Origin: JAXDAY01 sp034679345
Lineage (GTDB): Bacteria; Eisenbacteria; RBG-16-71-46; CAIMUX01; VGJL01
Direction: 5' to 3'
Assembly (NCBI GenBank): GCA_034679345.1
Contig: JAXDAY010000023.1
Span: 124,001-188,000 of the forward strand
DNA: 64,000 bases
The notes below the pieces were generated by a model, which was given only the letters and a program-made list of their open reading frames with translations, ran no database searches and was not told the origin of the DNA. The first letter of the stretch is position 1, and every line of letters begins with the position of its first letter. Shown piece by piece: positions 36,042-44,748 of this stretch. Position numbers and translations under genes: made by a program.

Positions 36042-37406
36042 CTACTCGTCCGGGATCCCTCCCTCCTCGATCTCCTTCAGCAGGCGATTGAGGTAGGTCC
36101 GCTGCAGCCCGAGCAGTTCCGCCGCGCGCGTCTGGTTTCCGCCCGTCTTGTCGAGGGCTCCATGGATCAGCCGGTGCTTGAACCGCGCGACCGCATGCTT
36201 GTAAGGCAGATCGAGCAGATCTTCTTCCCGCGCCCCCGAGCCGCTCAGGACTTCCGGCGGCAGTAGATCGGGAGTGAGCGATTGCCCGCGGGTCAGCACC
36301 GCCATTCTCTCGACGGCATTCTTGAGCTGTCGCACATTGCCGGGCCAGGTGTAGCGATGCATCACCTCCAGGGTCCGCGGATCGAGGCGCAGGCCCTCGC
36401 GCTTGAGCTCGCCGGCGAACCGGCGGGTGAACTCCTCGGCCAGCGGAGCGATCTCCTCCGGACGATCCCGCAGCGGCGGAATCCGCATCGTGATCACGTT
36501 GATGCGGTAGTAGAGATCCTCGCGGAAGCGGTGCTCGCGCACGTCCTGCGCCAGGTCCCGATTCGTGGCCGCAATGATCCTGCAATCGACCGCGATCGAC
36601 TGCGTTCCTCCTACGCGCTCGAACTCGCCCGCCTCCAGGAAGTGCAGGAGCTTCGTCTGCAGCCTCGGGCTGATGTCGCCCACTTCATCGAGAAAGGCCG
36701 TGCCTCCGGCGGCCGCCTCGAGCCTCCCCTCCTTCCGCGCCACCGCTCCGGTGAAGGCGCCCCGCTCGTGACCGAAGAGGGTCGACTCGATCAGCTCATC
36801 CGAGATCGCCACGCAGTTGATATAGACGAACGGGCCGGCGGCCCGGGGGCTCCTGCGATGGATCTCCTCGGCGAGGACCTGCTTGCCGGTCCCGCTCTCG
36901 CCGATCAGAAGCAACGTCGTCTCCGACTGCGCGGCTTGCTCCGCCATCTCCATCAGCTCCAGCATCCGGGGCGATCCGCCCGACACCATCCTCGAGGCGG
37001 CGGCCACCCGCTCCTCGAGGGCTTCGTTCGTCCGTCGCATCCGCCTTCGGTCCAGGGATCGCTCGACGACCTTGCGGAGGAGATCGAAGTCGGCGGGCTT
37101 GACGAGGAAGTCGTCGGCGCCACGCTTCATCGCGTCGACCGCCTTCTGGATCGAGCCGTAGGCGGTCAGAACCACCTTCTCCGCGGGACAACCTGCATCG
37201 CGGAGTCGGTCGAGCAGCTCGAGACCGGTCATCCCCGGCATGGTCATGTCGAGCAGGATCAAGTCGAATGACTTTCTGCCCACCTCCGTCATGGTCTCCT
37301 CGCCGTTCTTCGCGGTCGTGACAGCGTGGCCCCAGTACTTGAACCGGTCCTCGAGGGCCCGCCTCAGCCCCTCGTCGTCGTCCACGATGAGAACATGGGC
37401 CTTCAT
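36042..37406 (-). CDS. NtrC-family sigma-54-dependent response regulator
   Basis: 454 residues in three domains. The receiver (1-120) has phospho-acceptor Asp53 (LLDMTMPG) and Lys103. The AAA+ domain (about 142-370) has Walker A GESGTGKQ (169-176), the sigma-54 contact loop GAFTGA (216-221) and Walker B GGTAFLDEVGD. The C-terminal Fis-type HTH is NQTRAAELLGLQRTYLNRLL. When phosphorylated it should activate sigma-54 promoters. It overlaps the stop of the kinase gene upstream as ATGA, making the two a cognate pair. Target genes are not evident. Confidence 0.95.
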   Translation of the reverse strand: MKAHVLIVDDDEGLRRALEDRFKYWGHAVTTAKNGEETMTEVGRKSFDLILLDMTMPGMTGLELLDRLRDAGCPAEKVVLTAYGSIQKAVDAMKRGADDFLVKPADFDLLRKVVERSLDRRRMRRTNEALEERVAAASRMVSGGSPRMLELMEMAEQAAQSETTLLLIGESGTGKQVLAEEIHRRSPRAAGPFVYINCVAISDELIESTLFGHERGAFTGAVARKEGRLEAAAGGTAFLDEVGDISPRLQTKLLHFLEAGEFERVGGTQSIAVDCRIIAATNRDLAQDVREHRFREDLYYRINVITMRIPPLRDRPEEIAPLAEEFTRRFAGELKREGLRLDPRTLEVMHRYTWPGNVRQLKNAVERMAVLTRGQSLTPDLLPPEVLSGSGAREEDLLDLPYKHAVARFKHRLIHGALDKTGGNQTRAAELLGLQRTYLNRLLKEIEEGGIPDE

Positions 37407-39799
37407 GGATTGGCCTCCTCGACTCCCTCACCCGACGGATCGATCGCGAAGAGGCAGGTAAGGATTGCCCCTCCATCCGGATGCTCCGCCGCGCGGATCG
37501 AACCTCCCATACGCTCGACATAAGTGCGGACGATGAAGAGCCCCAGTCCGAAACCGTGCCCTCCGCCGTGGATGCTGGGAGCCCCCTGCCGGTACTGCGC
37601 GAAGAGAGTCTCCGGATCCACGCCCTTGAACCCCTCGCCATGGTCCCGGATGACGAGCGCCTGACAGCCGCCACTCGGCGCGGGGAGCGTGATCTCGACG
37701 CGCGAGCCGGACGGCCCGAAACGGATGGCGTTGTCGACGAGGTTGATCACGATCTCGGCGAGCTTCTCCTCCGAGCCCTGGACGGGGCGCGCGGCCTGAT
37801 CGACCTCGATCGCGAGCTCGATGCCCTTCTCCTCCGCCAGGGGACGAATCGCAAGAAGCGCCTGATCGATGACCGGGCGGAGATCCACTCGATGAACCGG
37901 AAACTCCGCCCTTCCCTGCTCGATCCGGCTCACCTCCAGTAGACTCGTGACGAGCCTGCCGAGGTGTCCTACGGAAGCCTTCACCGAGCGGAGGTACTCT
38001 TCCTGGCGCCCGCTTACCGCCCCCGCGAGGCCGTCGAGCAGATTGTCGGTCGACCAGCTGATCGAGGCGAGCGGGGTGCGCAGGTCGTGAGCGACGCGCG
38101 CGAGGAACTCGCCCTTCAGGCGATTCATCTCCTCCGATCTCCGGCGCGCCATCACATCCTCCGCGGCGCGCTGCACGAGTCGGATCCTTTCGATCGCGCG
38201 TCCGGCATCGAGCGCAGCCGATCGGATGAGACCGAGATCGGGTTCGATGTAGCGCCGCTCCGTCTCCCGGCGGCCCAGAAAAATCGCGCCGGCGACCTCG
38301 CCGCCGGCGCAGATCGGTTCGACGAGAATGATTCCGGCGGCCGTCAGTTCCTCGGGGAGATCGGACTCGATCTCGGGTAGGCTCGTGGATTGGCGCGCGG
38401 CGATGGTTGCGCCGCCGGCGATCCAGGCCAGCGAGCGCCGGATCGTTTCAGCCGGAGCGATCCCCTCCATTTCGAAGGACTGCGTCTCGGCCGTTGCCGC
38501 GGCGTGGATTCTCGGCCGGAAGATACCCGCGAAGAAGCCGTCGAGCGCCACGAGGATCCCCCGCTCGCTCGAGGCCGCCTCGAGCATCGGCCGCAGCCCG
38601 GCAAGCGCTTCCCCGTGCCCATGGCGGATCTTGAAGAACGTCCGATCGATCCAGAGGCCGATCCAATCGCGGAGCGGCCGGAAGGCGATGCCCGCGGCGA
38701 CTCCCACGCCGATGGGGAGAGCGACGCGCCACGGTTTCGCGAGGCTCTCGAGCTTGCCCCCGAGGAAGACCGCTGTGGCGAGCGAGAGCAGCACGAGCCC
38801 CGCGGCCAGAAAGCCGTAGATCACGCTGCGGCGGATGATGATGTCGATGTCGAGGAATCGATACCGCACGACGGCGCCGATGAAGGCCAGCGGTATCGCC
38901 AGCTCCAGGATCCGATCGAATTCCGCACCGAATGGGGGATCGACCCCGATCAGCTCGAAGAGCGTGCGTAGGAAGACGTACGGCGTCACGCCGATCGCGA
39001 ATCCCCACAGCAGCCATTTCACCTGCGCCCGCTCGCGCGTCAGCTCGAGCCGGCGGCTGCCGAGGAAGAGGATTGCGAAACCCGCGGCCACCTGCAGGAC
39101 GAGGAGAAGATCCGCGAGCTTCTGGGTCCACATCATCGCGCTGAAGCCGATCGCGGAGGGATGCGCGGCGTGGCGCAGGAAGGCGATCGATTGCGAGATC
39201 GCGAGCGCCGCGGCCACGGCGACGAGAAGCCACGGGATCCAGCCGGCTCGGTCGAGGATTTCGCGACGGCGCGGAAAGACCAGGGTCAGATGAACGAAGA
39301 TCGCCGGGAGCGCCGCGAGACATGTGATCTCCAGGACTCCTCCGAGACGATGCAAGTTGCCGATCTCCCCGGGGAAATGGACTCCCCCGACCAGGATTCC
39401 GATCCCATAGAGAAACGTGCACCAGAAGAAGTCCCGCACCGCGGGATTCGAGGCGCGCGGGGCGAAGACGAAGGCGCTCACACCCCAGAAGATGAGGCCG
39501 CTCATCAGAGTCACCACGAGAAGGGTCGTGGAGAAAGCGCGGGGCAAAGGGAGGCGCGATTCCCTTCCGCCTCGATCGACGAGCACCACCTCACGGCCCG
39601 GCGGAAAGCCCTCGGCGAGGTAACGGACCTCCTCTCGCGAATCGGCTGAAATGCCCTGGAACTGGACCGGATACCCCGTACCCTCGGGCGGAAACTCCGC
39701 GGGGATCGCGGCGAGGCGCGCCTGGCCGGCGTAAGCCCAGATGGACAGGGGCAGACCGGCGATCGCGATCGCATAGTAGATCCAGGACCGGCTTGGCAT
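37403..39799 (-). CDS. Membrane sensor histidine kinase, partner of the NtrC-type regulator
   Basis: 798 residues. After one N-terminal helix comes a periplasmic segment of about 60 residues (YPVQFQGISADSREEV .. FPPGREVVLVDRGG) that resembles a PDZ-like binding domain. Then come about eight helices (roughly 95-360), a GAF-like region (about 400-540) and the kinase core: His571 in RVAHDLRTPLASISW, N-box EIVINLVDNAIRFG, G-boxes DHGEGFKG and GHGFGLGLFIV. The frame opens at 39865, but ATG 39799 has GGAGGG upstream and begins the first helix. ATGA overlap with the regulator. Confidence 0.9.
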   Translation of the reverse strand: MPSRSWIYYAIAIAGLPLSIWAYAGQARLAAIPAEFPPEGTGYPVQFQGISADSREEVRYLAEGFPPGREVVLVDRGGRESRLPLPRAFSTTLLVVTLMSGLIFWGVSAFVFAPRASNPAVRDFFWCTFLYGIGILVGGVHFPGEIGNLHRLGGVLEITCLAALPAIFVHLTLVFPRRREILDRAGWIPWLLVAVAAALAISQSIAFLRHAAHPSAIGFSAMMWTQKLADLLLVLQVAAGFAILFLGSRRLELTRERAQVKWLLWGFAIGVTPYVFLRTLFELIGVDPPFGAEFDRILELAIPLAFIGAVVRYRFLDIDIIIRRSVIYGFLAAGLVLLSLATAVFLGGKLESLAKPWRVALPIGVGVAAGIAFRPLRDWIGLWIDRTFFKIRHGHGEALAGLRPMLEAASSERGILVALDGFFAGIFRPRIHAAATAETQSFEMEGIAPAETIRRSLAWIAGGATIAARQSTSLPEIESDLPEELTAAGIILVEPICAGGEVAGAIFLGRRETERRYIEPDLGLIRSAALDAGRAIERIRLVQRAAEDVMARRRSEEMNRLKGEFLARVAHDLRTPLASISWSTDNLLDGLAGAVSGRQEEYLRSVKASVGHLGRLVTSLLEVSRIEQGRAEFPVHRVDLRPVIDQALLAIRPLAEEKGIELAIEVDQAARPVQGSEEKLAEIVINLVDNAIRFGPSGSRVEITLPAPSGGCQALVIRDHGEGFKGVDPETLFAQYRQGAPSIHGGGHGFGLGLFIVRTYVERMGGSIRAAEHPDGGAILTCLFAIDPSGEGVEEANP

Positions 39800-39895
39800 C
39801 GCGACGGGACCCTCCACGTCGGGAGCGACCGGAAAGAGCATACTCCCGCGGTCGTTCCCGCGCACCGTCCACGATCCCGGAGCCCGCGACCGAAT

Positions 39896-39913
39896 CGATA
39901 CACCGCTGTATCG
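39896..39913. promoter_or_regulatory. Inverted repeat in the divergent region before the kinase gene
   Basis: CGATACA-CCGC-TGTATCG, a perfect 7-4-7 inverted repeat. It lies in the 336-base gap between the kinase start (39799) and the lipoprotein start (40136). Could be an operator for either gene. No other feature was seen in this gap. Confidence 0.4.
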
Positions 39914-40135
39914 TTGCCTGCCGCCGGATCGCCGCGGGCTCCTGCTCGGCCGGCCCGGCGCGCCGATTATCCTTCATCCTTTCTCTGCTTGCGATCCCAC
40001 CCCACCCCGGGGATCGTCCGAGCGCCCGGCACGACTCATGCATGTGTGTCCCGTGAGCAGGCGCCGGCTGCCGGGTCTCCGCGGCCGCCGAAGGCGCGGG
40101 AGTTCCCGGAACCCCGGAACCAAGGAGGTGAATCA

Positions 40136-40765
40136 ATGAAACAAGGCCGCTCCTCCAGCGCGATCCTTCCGGCCGCCGTCGTCCTCGTGTCCCTCTGCCT
40201 CGGATGCGCCCACACGGTGCGGACATCGCGCGCGGACCTCGTCGCGGACCGCCATGTCGTCACCGCCCTGGTCCTCTGGTCCGGCGAGGAAATGCGATTC
40301 GACGCGCGCGGGGGGTTCTACGATCGTGGATCCAAGCGCTTCCTGGGACGGACCCCCGACGGAATCGACAAGGTGGTTGACTCTCAGAGCGTGAAGCGCG
40401 TGCGGTTCGCCCGGTTCGTTCGCGGCGCTCCGGAGGAGGCGGAATCCGACCGCGTGACCTTCATGGCGATGTCGAGTCGTCGCTCCATTGACGTGATCAC
40501 GAGCCTCGTGACGACTCGAGGAGAGTCCCGGGTCTTCGACGAGCTCGGGGGTCGCTTCGGCGCCGCTCCCTGGCAAGTCCGCGGCTTCACGCCTTCCGGA
40601 GATCCCATCGCCGTCCCGCTGGAGGAGGTCCTCTATGTCGAGATCCGGAGGACCAACCCGTGGATGTCGGGCGCCGCGGCGATGGGCGCCCTGGCGGTCG
40701 TCGGCGTCGTGGTCGCGGTGATCGTCCATTCGACGAGAGATTCCTGGACCGGCGTCTTTCCGTAG
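40136..40765 (+). CDS. Lipoprotein with C-terminal membrane helix, unknown function
   Basis: 209 residues. The ribosome site is an ideal AAGGAGGTGA at 40122-40131, which decides ATG 40136 within a longer open frame. The signal peptide ends in LCLGC-AHT, so it is lipidated at about Cys23. The middle part is beta-rich with two copies of a similar pattern (VVTALVLWSGEEMRFDARGG and a later TPSGDPIAVPLEEVLYVEIRR). The C-terminus is a single helix SGAAAMGALAVVGVVVAVIV. It looks like an envelope-stress or surface component, but I do not recognise the family. Confidence 0.65.
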   Translation: MKQGRSSSAILPAAVVLVSLCLGCAHTVRTSRADLVADRHVVTALVLWSGEEMRFDARGGFYDRGSKRFLGRTPDGIDKVVDSQSVKRVRFARFVRGAPEEAESDRVTFMAMSSRRSIDVITSLVTTRGESRVFDELGGRFGAAPWQVRGFTPSGDPIAVPLEEVLYVEIRRTNPWMSGAAAMGALAVVGVVVAVIVHSTRDSWTGVFP

Positions 40766-40885
40766 GACTCGATGGCGCAACCACTCGAGGTCGATCCGCG
40801 CGATGGCGCGCTGACGAGGAGCCTTGGGCGTGCGTTCAATCGTCGCTGAGCCGATCGGACCCGCGCCTTCCTCCGCCTTGCGCGG

Positions 40886-42691
40886 ATGCCTCCAATCGTC
40901 GATTCTTATTGGCGGTTCGGCCGCGGAGACGCAGTTGGAAGGAGGTCAGCCCTGCCGGTCATCTCACATCGCGCCCAGGCCGAGCGTCTCGCGTTCCTCG
41001 TGCAAACCGTGGGCGAGCTGGAGCGATTCGCTCACGAAGAAGAGCCGGATCGGATCCTGCGCCATGTCCATCGGGGCCTCGGGCCGCTCCTCCGGGCCGA
41101 TTTCGGTTTCGTCTGGCGCTTCGATCGATCGGGCCGCCCGGCGGCCTCCTACCGCCTGGCATGGACGCCGAAGGGCGAGAAGCTGCTCGCGCGGGCCGAT
41201 CTTGCATCGTTCACCTCCGCCGCGGTCGCCTTCGCCCGGGACAGAAAATCCCCCGGGGACCCGCATCAGCTCTTCACCTGGGTCCCGGTCGGCGGACGCA
41301 GCGTGGCTGCTCTGGGGTTCGTCCGGCCGAGCGGGCGTTACGGCCGGCAAGACGCCCGCTTCGCGAACGAGGCAGCGGAGATCCTGAGCCGTCATCTCGC
41401 GCACCGGGATCGCGAACGCACCTACGAGATCCGCGAGCGCATCGTGCGGAAGGTCCTCCAGCAGCTCCGGCCCGCCGACATTCTGTATCAGGTCCTCCAT
41501 GGACTGAAACGGTTGCTGCAGTACGACCACGGCGCGAGCGTGCAAACCCTCGATTCGGACGCCTCGGCCCTGACGATTCGCGCGGAGACGATCGCCTGGA
41601 CGAAGGGCAAGAGCCTGCGGATCGGAGCCAAGATCCCCCTCCGGGGGGAAACGCTCGATTCGATCGAAGCGCTCGACCGCTGCCTCCGGTGCGACCCGGC
41701 CCGACTACCCGAAGGCATTCCGCTGGCACTGATCGCCGATCTCATCGCGCTCGCTCCCGAGGCTCCGCCCGTTCGATCGCTGCTCCTGGCGCCGCTTCGG
41801 CAGGGCGAACGGTTCGTGGGCCTGCTCGCGCTCCGCTCCACGACCCCCGACGCATTCACTCGAAGCGACGAGGAGACGATCAACTCGTTCTTGCCGATCC
41901 TCTCGGCCACGGCCCTTCACTCGGAGTTCTTCCGCCTCCAGCAAGACCGGCTCCTTGAAGCCGAACGAAGGACCGCCCTCGGCGATCTCGCGCGGGCGAT
42001 CTCGCACGATCTGAACAACTCCTTCGGCGTGATCCAGCCCCTCCTCGAGACGCTCCGGCGCGATCTGGAGATGGGAACCTTGAGTCCGGAGAACTTGAGG
42101 CAGGACCTCGACACCCTCTCTCAGTACACGAAGTCCTCGCTCCGGATCTTCGAAGGGCTTCTGGGTTTCGCTCGCGGCTCGATCGAGGGAATCGAGATGA
42201 TCGACGTGAGCGGAGCGCTGGACACGGTCCTCTCCCTCCTCGACCGCAGCCTCGTGGCGGGACGGATCGAAGTGGTTCGCGAGATCCAAGCGGATCTTCC
42301 GCGTTTTCGCGCGCGTCGCCAGTCGATCGAGCAGCTCTTCCTCAACTTGATCACGAATGCGCGCGAGAGCATGCCGGGCGGGGGGCGCCTCACGATCCGC
42401 ATCTGGACGGAGACCGGGGAAGAAGGCGAAGCGCTCAGGATCACCCTTGCCGACACCGGAGTCGGAATCCCGCCGGAGAGGCTCGCCCGGGTCTTCGAGC
42501 CCTTCTTCACGACCAAGGCCAGCGGCACGGGGCTAGGCCTCGACATCTGCCGCTCCCTCGTCTGGGACCACGACGGCGAGCTCTGGCTCGAGTCGAAGGT
42601 GGACGAGGGCACGCAGGCGCAGATCCGGCTTCCGCTCCGCAAGGAGCCGGTTCCACTCGTTCCGGCCGATGCGGCCTCGGAGGGACGATGA
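40886..42691 (+). CDS. Soluble GAF-domain sensor histidine kinase
   Basis: 601 residues, no membrane helix. Two GAF-like sensory regions (about 45-170 and 190-350), the second containing a Cys pair in RCLRCDPARL. The kinase core has His374 (ARAISHDLNNSFGVIQPLLE), N-box EQLFLNLITNARESM and G-boxes DTGVGIPPERLARVFEPFFTTK and GTGLGLDICRSL. It senses a cytoplasmic ligand or redox state; the Cys pair hints at redox but is not proof. The stop overlaps the start of the phosphatase/regulator gene (ATGA). Confidence 0.9.
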   Translation: MPPIVDSYWRFGRGDAVGRRSALPVISHRAQAERLAFLVQTVGELERFAHEEEPDRILRHVHRGLGPLLRADFGFVWRFDRSGRPAASYRLAWTPKGEKLLARADLASFTSAAVAFARDRKSPGDPHQLFTWVPVGGRSVAALGFVRPSGRYGRQDARFANEAAEILSRHLAHRDRERTYEIRERIVRKVLQQLRPADILYQVLHGLKRLLQYDHGASVQTLDSDASALTIRAETIAWTKGKSLRIGAKIPLRGETLDSIEALDRCLRCDPARLPEGIPLALIADLIALAPEAPPVRSLLLAPLRQGERFVGLLALRSTTPDAFTRSDEETINSFLPILSATALHSEFFRLQQDRLLEAERRTALGDLARAISHDLNNSFGVIQPLLETLRRDLEMGTLSPENLRQDLDTLSQYTKSSLRIFEGLLGFARGSIEGIEMIDVSGALDTVLSLLDRSLVAGRIEVVREIQADLPRFRARRQSIEQLFLNLITNARESMPGGGRLTIRIWTETGEEGEALRITLADTGVGIPPERLARVFEPFFTTKASGTGLGLDICRSLVWDHDGELWLESKVDEGTQAQIRLPLRKEPVPLVPADAASEGR

Positions 42692-43860
42692 CGGTCCGCT
42701 CGGGCTCGACGCCCGACCGGCGTTCCGTCCTCGTCGTGGACGATGAGCCGGGGATGCGCTACACCGCCCGGCGGGTCCTCGAGCACAGCTACGATGTGTG
42801 GGTGGCCGGAAGCGGTGAGGAGGCGATCGATCGGATTGGCGAGCGGCAGTTCAACATCGCCCTCGTCGACCTTCGCCTTCCCGGTCAGAGCGGTCTGGAA
42901 CTGCTTTCGACGATCAAGGTGATCAGCCCTTCCACCGACGTCGTCATCATGACCGGTTCGGCGAAGGATCCCGAAGAGGCCCTGCTTGGATCGATCCGTC
43001 GCAAGGCATTCTTCTTCTTGCGAAAGCCCTTCTCCGCCGCGGTGCTCGAGACGCTCGTCGATCGGATCAGCGAGACGCAGGCGCTGGAAGAACGCGTGAG
43101 GCAGAACGCCCGGCGCCTCGAGGAGGATCTCGAGAGCGCGAAGATCTTCCAGTGGGGGCTTCTCCCTCCCCGGGAGTGGTCGCGACCTGGAGTCGAGGTC
43201 GCCGGCCTCTATGTCCCGAGCGCAAGCCTGAGCGGAGACCTGATCGACTACTGGGCCCTTCCCAGCGGCGAGACGGCCATGCTCGCAGCCGACCTGATGG
43301 GCCACGGCGCCTCCGCGGCGATGATGACCGGGATCGTGAAGACGCAGATTCGCACGCTCGCGCAACAGGAGACCGATCCGTCTCTGATCCTGCAGGATCT
43401 GGACGAGATCCTCCTCGAGCTCAATCTGAACCGTTTCGTGACGATCCTGCTCGTGATCGACGCGGGAGGGACGCGCGATCTCCGCTACTGCGGGGCGGGG
43501 CATCCGGCCGGTCTGCTTCGCCGCGGCGACGGGACGATTCTCCCCCTGGAGAGCTTGACTCCGCCACTCAACATCGCAGGGTTCCGCGGAACCTCGAGGA
43601 CCACCGGGCGCGTCGCCCGTGAGCCGGGCAGCCGCCTCTTCATCTTCACCGACGGTTTCGCCGATGCGGAGTCGTCTACTGGCGAACGATTCAGCGAGGC
43701 CGCCGGTTACGAGAAGATGCTCGCGACCGCATTGGCGCTTCCCCCGCGCCAAGCCCGCGGCGCGCTCGAGTCGGCCCTCGCCGGTCACATCGGGGATCGG
43801 CCGCAGGAGGATGACCGAGCGTTTCTCTTTGCGGAGTTCCGTTCCGAATCGGTGGAGTGA
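42688..43860 (+). CDS. Response regulator with PP2C/SpoIIE-type phosphatase output
   Basis: 390 residues. Receiver domain 1-125 with Asp61 (IALVDLRLPGQSGLE). A coiled-coil linker (EERVRQNARRLEEDLESAKI) leads to the RsbU-like phosphatase (about 160-385): SLSGDLIDYWAL, AADLMGHGASAAMMTGIVK, RYCGAGHPAGLL, IFTDGFADAESS and QEDDRAFLF, all with metal-binding Asp. Such proteins dephosphorylate anti-anti-sigma or STAS proteins. No STAS or anti-sigma gene is adjacent, so the target lies elsewhere. Coupled to the GAF kinase by ATGA. Confidence 0.93.
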   Translation: MTVRSGSTPDRRSVLVVDDEPGMRYTARRVLEHSYDVWVAGSGEEAIDRIGERQFNIALVDLRLPGQSGLELLSTIKVISPSTDVVIMTGSAKDPEEALLGSIRRKAFFFLRKPFSAAVLETLVDRISETQALEERVRQNARRLEEDLESAKIFQWGLLPPREWSRPGVEVAGLYVPSASLSGDLIDYWALPSGETAMLAADLMGHGASAAMMTGIVKTQIRTLAQQETDPSLILQDLDEILLELNLNRFVTILLVIDAGGTRDLRYCGAGHPAGLLRRGDGTILPLESLTPPLNIAGFRGTSRTTGRVAREPGSRLFIFTDGFADAESSTGERFSEAAGYEKMLATALALPPRQARGALESALAGHIGDRPQEDDRAFLFAEFRSESVE

Positions 43861-43915
43861 CCGCCGCCTGAGGTTCGGGACCTCGCCTGACGACTCCGCC
43901 GGCCGGGTTTCCCGT

Positions 43916-44239
43916 CTACCAGAGCCCCAAGTGGGCCTTCGCCTCGTCGGAGCAGTGGATCCTCGGATCCCATCGCGGCGACCAGACGAGCTCGATCTTC
44001 ACATCCTCGACTCCGGGGACGCGACGGATCGCCATCTCGCTTGCGGCGAGGATCTCGGGGCCCATGGGGCACATGGGGCTCGTGAGGGTCATGCGCACCT
44101 TCACCGAGCGCGCTTGCTCATCGATGTCGAAACCATAGACCAGACCCAGCTCCACGATCGAGATGCCGATCTCGGGGTCGACGACCGGTCTCAGGGCCTG
44201 GGTCATCTGCTCTTCGGTGAGCTTCGCATCCTGAGTCAT
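43916..44239 (-). CDS. MIP18/DUF59 family iron-sulfur assembly factor (SufT-like)
   Basis: 107 residues, last gene of the SUF operon. The DUF59 core is visible: ALRPVVDPEIGISIVELGLVYG, then VKVRMTLTSPMCPMGPEI (the conserved Cys is present), GVEDVKIELVWSPRWDP. These proteins help load Fe-S clusters on late targets. The start overlaps the sufU stop as ATGA; a longer frame upstream covers sufU and is rejected. Confidence 0.88.
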   Translation of the reverse strand: MTQDAKLTEEQMTQALRPVVDPEIGISIVELGLVYGFDIDEQARSVKVRMTLTSPMCPMGPEILAASEMAIRRVPGVEDVKIELVWSPRWDPRIHCSDEAKAHLGLW

Positions 44240-44748
44240 TGAGGCTCCTCCTCCGTGGTCGTCGGCCGATCGACGCTCTCGCGCCCCTCGCTCAGGGCCT
44301 TCAGCGCCTCGCGCAGCGTCAGCCAGGGAAGCAACGCGCACTTCACACGCACGGGGAACTTCGCCACCCCGCGCAGCGATTCGAGGTCGCCGAGATCCAG
44401 TCCCGCGGGCGGCGCCTCCCCATGGATCATCCGGCGGAAGATCTCCGTCAGGCGCTCGACATCCTCCCGCGACTTGCCCGGGAGGATCTCGGCCAGCATC
44501 GAGGCCGAGGCCACGCTGATGGCGCAACCGCGGCACTTGAGCTGGACATCTCGCACCGCGCCGTCGTCCATGGCGAGGGCGAGGTGGACCTCGTCTCCGC
44601 AGACCGGGTTGAAGCCATCGTGGCGCACATCGGGAGAAGCGATCGGCTCCCTCCCGCGAGGGCTCCTGTAGTGATCCAGGACGACCTCCCGATAGAGGGA
44701 GTCGAGCTCAGCGAACGGTCGTTCCAAAGTAGTTGCGAGCCTCCACAA
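44236..44748 (-). CDS. sufU: SufU, sulfur-transfer partner of SufS
   Basis: 170 residues. Cys50 with Asp52 (FNPVCGDEVHL), Cys75 (GCAISVASASM) and Cys137 (VKCALLPW) match the three Zn-binding cysteines and aspartate of SufU. It takes sulfur from SufS and passes it to the SufBCD scaffold. ATG 44748 lies inside sufS; a TTG at 44727 would shorten the overlap and matches the family N-terminus (LDSLYREVVLDHYRSPRG) as well. Stop overlaps the next start. Confidence 0.9.
   Translation of the reverse strand: MWRLATTLERPFAELDSLYREVVLDHYRSPRGREPIASPDVRHDGFNPVCGDEVHLALAMDDGAVRDVQLKCRGCAISVASASMLAEILPGKSREDVERLTEIFRRMIHGEAPPAGLDLGDLESLRGVAKFPVRVKCALLPWLTLREALKALSEGRESVDRPTTTEEEPQ

Noticed and set aside
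43870..43884. Small hairpin GAGGT-TCGGG-ACCTC between the convergent phosphatase and SUF operon ends
   Set aside because: Only five base pairs and no T-run, too weak to call a terminator.
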